NCBI RefSeq assembly: GCF_001005085.2
Contig: NZ_LBMU02000023.1
Span: forward strand, 372,001-436,000
Direction: 5' to 3'
From: Streptomyces humi
Lineage (GTDB): Bacteria > Actinomycetota > Actinomycetes > Streptomycetales > Streptomycetaceae
Length of the DNA stretch: 64,000 nt
Program-made: the position numbers and the translations under genes
Notes under the pieces: model-generated
Database searches by the model: none
Told to the model about the DNA's origin: nothing
Seen by the model: only the letters and a program-made list of their open reading frames with translations
Part shown: in pieces, positions 57,862-64,000 of the stretch
Position numbering within the stretch: the stretch's first letter is position 1
Layout: the number at the start of each line of letters is the position of its first letter

Positions 57862-58749
57862 TCAGCCCTTCGCGGAGCCCAGGGTCAGACCGCTGACGAA
57901 CTGCTTCTGGAGCACGAAGTACACGATCAGCGTCGGGATCGCGGTGAGCAGCGAACCGGCGGCGACCAGGTTCGGGTCGGTGAAGTACTGGCCGGAGAGG
58001 TTGTTCAGCGCCGAGGTGATCGGCATGTTCTCACCGGTCGAGATCAGCACCAGCGCCCAGAAGAAGTCGTTGTAGATCCAGATCGACAGCAGGGTCGCCA
58101 GGGCCGCCATGGCCGGCCTGCACAGCGGCAGGGTGATCTGCCAGTACAGCCGCCACACCGAGGCGCCGTCCACCAGCGCGGCCTCGGTCAGCTCGTGCGG
58201 CAGCGAGCGCATGTAGTTGCTGAGCACGAACGCGCAGAAGCCGGACTGGAACGCCACGTGGATCAGCACCAGGCCGAGCGCGGAGTCGTACAGCTTGCCG
58301 CTCGCGGTGATGCCCGGCAGGTTCGTCAGCAGGTACAGCCGGTACAGCGGGGTGATGATGACCTGCTGCGGCAGCAGGTTGCCGGCCGTGAAGACCAGCA
58401 GCAGCGCCAGGTTGACCCGGAAGTCGAAGCGGCTGACGTAGAACGCGACCATCGACGACAGGAACAGCGTGAGCAGCACGGCCGGGACCGCGATGATCAG
58501 CGTGTTCATGAAGTAGTGGGTCATGTCCGACTGCGTGAACGCGTTCTTGAAGTTGTCGAAGTTCAGCGTGTGCGGCCAGGACAGGTAGCCGCGCTCGCTG
58601 GTCTCGCTGTAGGGCCGCATGGCCGAGAAGATCGCCCACAGCAGCGGGGCGAGCCAGGCCAGGGCGGCGCCGGCGAGGAACACGTGCAGCAGGACGCGGG
58701 CCGGGCGGATCGGGTTGCGCTGCTTGGCCAGCGCGCTCACGGTGCTCAT
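57862..58749 (-). CDS. ABC sugar permease, MalG type
   Basis: This 295-residue six-segment permease has the EAA loop EAALVDGASVWRLYWQITLP (about residues 188-207). Its ATG overlaps the stop of the MalF-type gene (ATGA at 58749-58746). It lies 56 bases upstream of the GH42 start and is in the same operon. The longer reading frame open to 59481 is a shadow of the other permease. Confidence 0.92.
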   Translation of the reverse strand: MSTVSALAKQRNPIRPARVLLHVFLAGAALAWLAPLLWAIFSAMRPYSETSERGYLSWPHTLNFDNFKNAFTQSDMTHYFMNTLIIAVPAVLLTLFLSSMVAFYVSRFDFRVNLALLLVFTAGNLLPQQVIITPLYRLYLLTNLPGITASGKLYDSALGLVLIHVAFQSGFCAFVLSNYMRSLPHELTEAALVDGASVWRLYWQITLPLCRPAMAALATLLSIWIYNDFFWALVLISTGENMPITSALNNLSGQYFTDPNLVAAGSLLTAIPTLIVYFVLQKQFVSGLTLGSAKG

Positions 58750-59726
58750 GCGCGCCGCTCCTTCCGGAAGGTCGCGATCAGGTAGGGAATGATCACGATC
58801 AGCGAGATGACCAGCAGGACCACCGCGATCGCGGAGCCGTAACCGATGCGGCTCGACTCGCCGATGATGTTGTTGGTCACCAGGATGGAGAGCAACTCGG
58901 TGCCCTGGGCGCCCTTGTTGAAGACGAAGACCAGGTCGAAGGCGCGCAGCGCCTCGATGATGGTCACGACCAGGACGACCGTGTTGGTCGGCCGCAGGGT
59001 CGGGAAGATGACGTTCTTGAACGTCTGCCACTCGTTGGCGCCGTCGAGGGCCGAGGCCTCCCGCAGCGACGGGTCGACGCTCTTGAGGCCGGCGAGGTAG
59101 AGGATCATCATGTAGCCGGCGTGCCGCCAGGAGGCGGCGATCAGTACGGCCCACAGGTTGAGCTTCGGGTCGCCGATCCAGTCGATGTAGTGGCCCGGCT
59201 TGTTGGCGCCGATGATGCTGTTGATCAGACCCGTGTCCGGGTTGTAGATCAGCTGCCAGACGAACCCGATGCAGGCCATCGAGATGACGACCGGAAGGAA
59301 GAACGCCGTCTGGTAGATCCGGGTGAACCTGATCTTCTTGTCCAGCTGCACGGCCAGGAACAGGCCGAACGGCGTGGGGATCAGGATGAGTACGACGAAC
59401 CAGATGACGTTGTGCTGGACCGCGGGCCAGAACTGCGGGTTGTCGGTGAAGAGCTGTTTGAAGTTGTCGAGCCCGACCCACTTGATGGAGTCGAAGCCGA
59501 TGCCGTCCCAGGTGGTGAAGGCGAGGAGGATCGAGGCGAGGGCGGTCACCCAGACCAGGAGTACGTGCAGGATCGTCGGCACGCCCGCCATGAAGGCGAG
59601 CGTGATCCGGTCGCGGCGGGTCAGCAGGCGCTTGTGGCCCTGCTGGACCCGCTTCTTCTCGGACGCGCGCCCAGGAGGCGGCACGGCGGCCGCCTCCTGG
59701 GACTTCGTGGGGATCTCGGTGGTCAT
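58746..59726 (-). CDS. ABC sugar permease, MalF type
   Basis: This 326-residue permease has a polar N terminus of about 40 residues and six hydrophobic segments, with the EAA-type loop REASALDGANEWQTFKNVIFP (about residues 219-239; EAS instead of EAA). It follows the binding-protein gene with eight bases between and precedes the MalG-type gene with an ATGA overlap. It belongs to the beta-galactoside importer. Confidence 0.92.
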   Translation of the reverse strand: MTTEIPTKSQEAAAVPPPGRASEKKRVQQGHKRLLTRRDRITLAFMAGVPTILHVLLVWVTALASILLAFTTWDGIGFDSIKWVGLDNFKQLFTDNPQFWPAVQHNVIWFVVLILIPTPFGLFLAVQLDKKIRFTRIYQTAFFLPVVISMACIGFVWQLIYNPDTGLINSIIGANKPGHYIDWIGDPKLNLWAVLIAASWRHAGYMMILYLAGLKSVDPSLREASALDGANEWQTFKNVIFPTLRPTNTVVLVVTIIEALRAFDLVFVFNKGAQGTELLSILVTNNIIGESSRIGYGSAIAVVLLVISLIVIIPYLIATFRKERRA

Positions 59727-59734
59727 TCCAGAGC

Positions 59735-61048
59735 TCACTGGGAGGCGAAGATGGTCTTCTTCTGGCGCTCGATGGACGAGAGCAGGCTGTCGATCCCCTT
59801 CGGGTTCTGGAGGAACTTCTGGAGGCCGGGCTGCATCACCGTGGAGGTGAAGTCCGGACGGGAGTCGCGGTCCATGAACTGGGTCAGGTTCTTGGCGCCG
59901 CTGATCATCGTGTACGCCTTCTTCTGAAGCGCGGTGTACGACGAGGTGTCGGCCTTGCTGGAGGCGGCCACCACGCTGTTGTCGGCCTTGAGGTAGATCT
60001 GCTCGGCCTCGGGCGTGCCGAGGTACTCCATGAGCTTGACGACACCGTCGTGGTTCTTCGGGGACTTGCTGACCATGAAGCCGTCGGTGGGCGCCTCGAC
60101 GGTGTCCTGGCCGTACGCGGGGTTCATCTCCGGGAAGGCGAAGAAGTCGAGGTCGTCCAGGTCGGCCTTGTTGGTGAACTGCTGACCCACGAAGGAGCCG
60201 AGGACGTACATGCCGGCCTTCTTGGAGACCAGGGTCTGGGCGGCGTCCTGCCAGGTGCGGCCCATGAAGCCGTCCTGGTGGTAGGGGAGGATCTCGGCCC
60301 AGTGGTCGAAGACGGCCTTGACCTTCGCGTCGGTCCAGGACTCCTTGCCCGCCATCAGGGACTTGTGGAAGTCGTAGCCGTTGAGGCGGAAGTTGATCTG
60401 GTCGAAGGTGCCCATCGCCGGCCAGGCGTCCTTGTCGCCGAAGGCGATCGGGACCAGGCCGTCGCCCTTCATCTTCTTGCACAGGGCGACGAACGCGTCC
60501 CAGGTGGTGGGGACTTCGTAGCCCTTGGCCTGGAAGACGCTCTTGCGGTAGAAGATCGCCCACGGGTACGTGTACAGCGGGACGAAGTAGTACTTGCCGT
60601 CCTCGCCCTTGCTGAGCTGCTTCATCGCGTCGGGGAAGTTGTCCCCGATCTTCGCCCACACGTCGTCGATCGGCGAGGCCAGGTTCTTGGCCGCGAAGAA
60701 CTGCATGCGGTACCCGGCGAACCAGGTGAACACGTCGTCCGGCGTGCCCTGGAGGTAGGAGTTGATCTGCTCCTGGAAGGTGTTGTGGTCCTTCGTGTTG
60801 ACGTCGACCTTGATGCCGGACTGCTTGGTGAAGGCCGCGTAGATCTCCGCGAAGGCCTTCTTCGGCACCGCGTCGGAGGAGTTGGAGCCGAGGCTGACGG
60901 TCTTGGGGTCGGAGGAGGACCCGCTGCCGCCGCACGCGGACAGCAGGGGTATGCCGGCACCCGCGAGGAGGGCGGCAGAGCCGGCCCCGCGCAGGACGTT
61001 ACGGCGGCTCGGACCCGGCACGTGAAGACCGGACGGGGAGATGCGCAT
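59735..61048 (-). CDS. ABC transporter sugar-binding lipoprotein (beta-galactoside importer)
   Basis: This 437-residue solute-binding protein has SRRNVLRGAG (twin arginine) and a lipobox LLSAC with lipidated Cys39. The mature part includes TPDDVFTWFAGYRMQFF, FVPLYTYPWAIFYRKSVF and DDLDFFAFPEMNP. It shares layout and several motifs with the binding protein at 41614, so the two importers are probably related. ATG 61048 has AGGAG about seven bases upstream. Its own promoter lies at 61148-61177. It is the first gene of the operon with two permeases and GH42. Confidence 0.92.
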   Translation of the reverse strand: MRISPSGLHVPGPSRRNVLRGAGSAALLAGAGIPLLSACGGSGSSSDPKTVSLGSNSSDAVPKKAFAEIYAAFTKQSGIKVDVNTKDHNTFQEQINSYLQGTPDDVFTWFAGYRMQFFAAKNLASPIDDVWAKIGDNFPDAMKQLSKGEDGKYYFVPLYTYPWAIFYRKSVFQAKGYEVPTTWDAFVALCKKMKGDGLVPIAFGDKDAWPAMGTFDQINFRLNGYDFHKSLMAGKESWTDAKVKAVFDHWAEILPYHQDGFMGRTWQDAAQTLVSKKAGMYVLGSFVGQQFTNKADLDDLDFFAFPEMNPAYGQDTVEAPTDGFMVSKSPKNHDGVVKLMEYLGTPEAEQIYLKADNSVVAASSKADTSSYTALQKKAYTMISGAKNLTQFMDRDSRPDFTSTVMQPGLQKFLQNPKGIDSLLSSIERQKKTIFASQ

Positions 61049-61147
61049 GGCGGCTCCTGGGTAACAGGGTTCGGCAAGGGGAAGAGGTGATCTTCGAAAG
61101 GTCCCGAAACCGATCAGAAATCAACTCGGCCGAACATCGTGGGCGCA

Positions 61148-61177
61148 ATAACAGCCGCTTGTCCGCTCATGCGTCAA
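61148..61177 (-). promoter_or_regulatory. Promoter of the beta-galactoside operon
   Basis: Read on the minus strand: TTGACG (61177-61172), an 18-base spacer, then TGTTAT (61153-61148). Transcription should start near 61141, giving a leader of about 90 bases before the binding-protein ATG. Confidence 0.55.
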
Positions 61178-61238
61178 TAGCCTGCGTCTCTCTCGCCCGT
61201 CTCTTGCCCGAAACGTAATCGTCATGGTCGCCTGCCGG

Positions 61239-61251
61239 TTTGTTGAACAAA
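61239..61251. promoter_or_regulatory. Palindrome TTTGTTGAACAAA upstream of the beta-galactoside operon
   Basis: TTTGTT and AACAAA are perfect six-base arms around a single G, about 62 bases upstream of the -35 box at 61177. The AT content stands out. The neighbouring GntR/UTRA protein is a candidate binder, though a LacI- or ROK-type regulator elsewhere is equally possible. Confidence 0.55.
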
Positions 61252-61262
61252 GCGGTACGACA

Positions 61263-61294
61263 GAGCCCCCACGGGACAAACTCCGTGGGGGCTC
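61263..61294 (-). terminator. Terminator after the iolD-GntR transcript
   Basis: GAGCCCCCACGG (61263-61274) pairs perfectly with CCGTGGGGGCTC (61283-61294) around an eight-base loop. It lies 48 bases after the GntR stop on the minus strand and isolates it from the beta-galactoside operon. Confidence 0.85.
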
Positions 61295-61341
61295 GTGTGC
61301 GGGCATGTTGGTTTCACACCCCCGGACCTGCTAAGGACCGG

Positions 61342-62127
61342 TCACGGCCGGACCAGCAGCTGGAAGTCGAAGGCGTACCGGGACGCCCGGTAGACGTGGC
61401 TGCCGTACTCCACCGGCCGTCCGGTGTCGTCGTAGGCCGTGCGGTGCATGGTGAGCAGGGCGGCGCCCGCCTTCTCGTCCAGCCGGCCGGCCTCCTCGGC
61501 GGTGGCGCTGCGCGCGCCCACGGTCTGCCGGGCGCTGTGCAGGGTGATGCCGGCCGTGCGCATCATCCGGTACAGGCCGGTCGACTCCAGACGTTCCGTG
61601 TCGAGCTCCAGCAGGGCGGCGGGCAGGTAGTTGCACAGGAACGCCACCGGCTGGCCGTGGGTGCAGCGCAGCCGCTCCAGGACCACCACCTCCGCGCCCT
61701 CCGCGAGCCCGAGCGCGGCGGCCACCTCGGCGCTCGCCGGGATCCGCTCGTTGCGCAGCACCCTCGTGGTCGGGCCCTGTCCGGCCGACTCCAGGTCGTC
61801 ATAGAGGCTGCTCAGCTCCAGCGGGCGCTTGACCTGGCTGTGCACCACCTGGGTGCCCACGCCCCGGCGGCGTACCAGCAGGCCCTTGTCGACGAGCGAC
61901 TGGATGGCCTGGCGGACCGTGGGCCGGGACAGGCCGAGCCGCACGGACAGGTCGATCTCGTTGCCCAGGAGGTTGCCCGGGGCCAGGACGCCGTGCTCGA
62001 TGGCCTCCTCCAGTTGCCGGGCGAGCTGGTAGTAGAGCGGCACCGGGCTGCCGCGGTCCAGGGCGAAGTCCAGGGTGTCGAGCGCCGGGACGGTCGCGGC
62101 GCGGGCGGAATCACCGGTTCGGGCCAC
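61342..62127 (-). CDS. GntR family regulator with UTRA domain
   Basis: This 261-residue HutC-subfamily regulator has a winged helix (about 20-90; VPLYYQLARQLEEAIEHGVL, LSRPTVRQAIQSLVDKGLL) and a UTRA effector domain (LERLRCTHGQPVAFLCNYLP, GSHVYRASRYAFDFQLL). GTG 62127 has GGAGGTGTC upstream. It follows iolD by 31 bases on the same strand and is therefore probably co-transcribed with inositol-catabolic genes, so an IolR-like role is likely. It also sits next to the beta-galactoside operon. Confidence 0.88.
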   Translation of the reverse strand: MARTGDSARAATVPALDTLDFALDRGSPVPLYYQLARQLEEAIEHGVLAPGNLLGNEIDLSVRLGLSRPTVRQAIQSLVDKGLLVRRRGVGTQVVHSQVKRPLELSSLYDDLESAGQGPTTRVLRNERIPASAEVAAALGLAEGAEVVVLERLRCTHGQPVAFLCNYLPAALLELDTERLESTGLYRMMRTAGITLHSARQTVGARSATAEEAGRLDEKAGAALLTMHRTAYDDTGRPVEYGSHVYRASRYAFDFQLLVRP

Positions 62128-62158
62128 CGGGACACCTCCTTCCGTGGGTCGTGGGGGT

Positions 62159-64000
62159 TCAGAGCTGGCGACGGCGCTCGGCGCGCTGCCGGTCGTAGTC
62201 CTCGCGGGCGCGTACGGCGGCCTCGCGGGAGGCGGTCTCGGCGACCGGCACGTCCCACCAGGCCTCGGCGCCGGGCGCGGTGGGCGCCGGGTCCGTCTCG
62301 ACGTACACGCACGTCGGCCGGTCGCTCGCGCGGGCCGCGGACAGCGCCTCGCGCAGCTCCCGCACCGTCTTGGCGCGCAGCACCTCCATGCCGAGGCTGG
62401 CCGCGTTGGCGGCGAGGTCGACCGGCAGCGGCGCGCCGGAGAAGGTGCCGTCGGCGGCGCGGTAGCGGTAGGCGGTGCCGAACCGCTCGCCGCCCACGGT
62501 CTCGGACAGGCCGCCGATGGAGGCGTAGCCGTGGTTCTGGATCAGGACCAGGTTGACCGGCAGGCCCTCCTGGACGGCGGTGACGATCTCGGTCGGCATC
62601 ATCAGGTAGGTGCCGTCGCCGACCAGCGACCAGACCGCGACGTCCGGGGCGGCCTGCTGGACACCGATGCCGGCCGGGATCTCGTAGCCCATGCAGGAGT
62701 AGCCGTACTCCAGGTGGTACTGGCGCGGTGAGCGGGCCCGCCACAGCTTGTGCAGGTCGCCCGGGAGCGACCCGGCCGCGTTGATGACAACGTCGTCATC
62801 GCCGACGACGGAGTCCAGCGCGCCGAGCACCTGGGTCTGGGTCGGTACGGCGTCCTCGTCGTCGGCGCGGTAGGCGGCCTCCACCACCGCCTCCCAACGC
62901 TCCTTGCCCGCCCGGTACTCGGCCTCGTACGCCGTGCCCACGCGATGCCCGGCGAGGGCCCGCGTGAGAGCCGTGAGCCCGCTGCGGGCGTCGCAGACCA
63001 GCGGGTGCGCCGCCTGCTTGTGGGCGTCGAAGCCGGTGATGTTCAGGTTCAGGAAGCGGACGTCCGGGTTCTGGAAGAGGGTGCCGGAGGCCGTGGTGAA
63101 GTCCGTGTACCGGGTGCCGACGCCGATGACCAGGTCGGCGGTGCGGGCGAGGTCGTCGGCGACGGCGGTACCGGTGTGCCCGATCCCGCCGAGGTCGGCC
63201 GGGTGGTCGTGGCGCAGCGAACCCTTGCCCGCCTGGGTCGAGGCGACAGGGATGCCTGTGGCCTCCACAAGGGCCCTCAGAGCGTCTTCCGCGCGGCTGT
63301 GGTGGACTCCGCCGCCCGCGACGATCAACGGCCGCTGAGCGGCCGTCACGGCGCGCACGGCGTCCGCCAGCTCCACCGGGTCGGGGGCCGGCCGCCGTAC
63401 CCGCCAGACGCGCTCGGCGAAGAACTCCTCCGGCCAGTCGTACGCCTCGGCCTGGACGTCCTGGGGCAGGGCGAGGGTGACCGCGCCGGTCTCGGCCGGG
63501 TCGGCGAGCACGCGCATCGCGTTCAGGGCGGAGGGGATCAGCGCCTCGGGGCGGGTGATCCGGTCGAAGTAGCGGGAGACCGGGCGCAGCGTGTCGTTCA
63601 CGGAGACGTCGAACTCCGTGGGGTGCTCCAGCTGCTGCAACAGCGGGTCGGGCGCGTGGCTCGCGAAGTAGTCGCCGGGGAGCAGCAGGACCGGCAGCCG
63701 GTTGATGGTGGCGAGGGCGGCGCCGGTCACCAGGTTGGTGGCGCCCGGGCCGATGGAGGTGGTCACCGCCTGTGCGGAGAGCCGGTCCAGCTGCCGCGCG
63801 TGCCCCACGGCCGCGTGCACCATCGCCTGCTCGTTGCGGCCCTGGTGGTAGGGCATGACGTCGCCGTACTCCAGGAGCGCCTGGCCGATGCCGGCGACGT
63901 TGCCGTGGCCGAAGATGCCCCAGGTGCCGGCGATCAGGCGGTGCCGGACGCCGTCGCGCTCGGTGTACTGGACGGACAGGAACCGCACCAGTGCCTGGGC
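62159..64000 (-). CDS. iolD: 3D-(3,5/4)-trihydroxycyclohexane-1,2-dione hydrolase (5' end outside window)
   Basis: This ThDP-dependent enzyme opens the ring of the inositol breakdown intermediate. About 613 residues are visible, from AQALVRFLSVQYTERDGVRHRLIAG to the end; only roughly the first 10-12 residues are missing. Motifs are YHQGRNEQAMVHAAVGHAR (with the cofactor-activating Glu), SIGPGATNLVTGAA, AGGGVHHSRAEDALR, and the ThDP-binding WSLVGDGTYLMMPTE followed by NHGYASIGG. It is near the expected full length. It is transcribed toward the GntR gene, and the rest of the iol operon must lie beyond 64000. Confidence 0.95.
   Translation of the reverse strand, partial: AQALVRFLSVQYTERDGVRHRLIAGTWGIFGHGNVAGIGQALLEYGDVMPYHQGRNEQAMVHAAVGHARQLDRLSAQAVTTSIGPGATNLVTGAALATINRLPVLLLPGDYFASHAPDPLLQQLEHPTEFDVSVNDTLRPVSRYFDRITRPEALIPSALNAMRVLADPAETGAVTLALPQDVQAEAYDWPEEFFAERVWRVRRPAPDPVELADAVRAVTAAQRPLIVAGGGVHHSRAEDALRALVEATGIPVASTQAGKGSLRHDHPADLGGIGHTGTAVADDLARTADLVIGVGTRYTDFTTASGTLFQNPDVRFLNLNITGFDAHKQAAHPLVCDARSGLTALTRALAGHRVGTAYEAEYRAGKERWEAVVEAAYRADDEDAVPTQTQVLGALDSVVGDDDVVINAAGSLPGDLHKLWRARSPRQYHLEYGYSCMGYEIPAGIGVQQAAPDVAVWSLVGDGTYLMMPTEIVTAVQEGLPVNLVLIQNHGYASIGGLSETVGGERFGTAYRYRAADGTFSGAPLPVDLAANAASLGMEVLRAKTVRELREALSAARASDRPTCVYVETDPAPTAPGAEAWWDVPVAETASREAAVRAREDYDRQRAERRRQL

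Noticed and set aside
55748..58075. Long plus-strand open frame opposite GH42 and the MalG-type permease
   Set aside because: It is the complement of two well-supported genes and shows no family motifs.

Overview
The window reads as a high-GC actinobacterial chromosome, most probably Streptomyces. Codon third positions are overwhelmingly G or C, genes are dense and often overlap by ATGA, GTGA or TTGA, a Streptomyces-type conservon (cvnA-D) is present, both sugar ABC importers lack their own ATPase (in this group a shared MsiK-type ATPase is usual), and many genes appear leaderless, with a TAnnnT box 6-7 bases before the start codon. No transposase, integrase, phage gene or CRISPR array was seen.

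Layout. 1-8.4 kb: the end of an M23 peptidase, a secreted DUF6250 protein, an SGNH hydrolase, a TetR regulator, a GNAT acetyltransferase divergent from an XRE/cupin regulator plus MFS exporter (their start codons overlap), a Glu/Leu/Phe/Val dehydrogenase, an MBL-fold hydrolase and a decayed DUF4037 gene. 8.9-13.3 kb: a conservon (histidine-kinase-like CvnA with a His/Asp pentapeptide tail, roadblock CvnB, DUF742 CvnC, GTPase CvnD) followed by a GAF-domain gene. 13.4-17.9 kb: a TetR gene, an MFS gene, a LysR gene and an SDR-SnoaL operon; two matched operator pairs link both regulators to the SDR promoter. 18.1-22.9 kb: threonine degradation (tdh-kbl), a LysR gene, an XRE/cupin gene under a 35-base inverted repeat, a GNAT gene broken by an exact 10-base duplication, and a MmcQ/YjbR protein. 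23-37.3 kb: two identical tRNA-Pro(GGG) genes about 14 kb apart flank a TIGR01777 protein, a FadR-OCD-DapA group, a large SpoIIE phosphatase/ATPase, a Nudix protein, a glutamine-synthetase/amidohydrolase pair resembling fungal FluG, Dps, TauE, three cysteine-free ribosomal protein paralogs (L33, L31, L36), cobK and cobF, and a DUF309 gene.

37.6-64 kb is mainly sugar catabolism. After a DUF1275 and a hydroxyacid dehydrogenase gene comes a long plus-strand galactoside cluster: secreted GH27 alpha-galactosidase, ABC binding protein and two permeases, GH36 alpha-galactosidase, SDR (candidate galactose dehydrogenase), FCD regulator, galactonate dehydratase, aldose-epimerase-like protein, KDPGal/KDPG-type aldolase, sugar kinase and ThuA protein. 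The set matches an oxidative De Ley-Doudoroff route for galactose. An ABC exporter and a Nudix hydrolase separate it from a minus-strand operon with a second ABC importer and a GH42 beta-galactosidase. Upstream of that lie a GntR/UTRA regulator and the truncated iolD gene of inositol catabolism, which runs off the window.

The most interesting observations are the His/Asp pentapeptide array in CvnA, the two-regulator operator module at 13.36-16.78 kb, the operators that contain start codons (3.5 kb and 21.3 kb), and the galactose-oxidation cluster.
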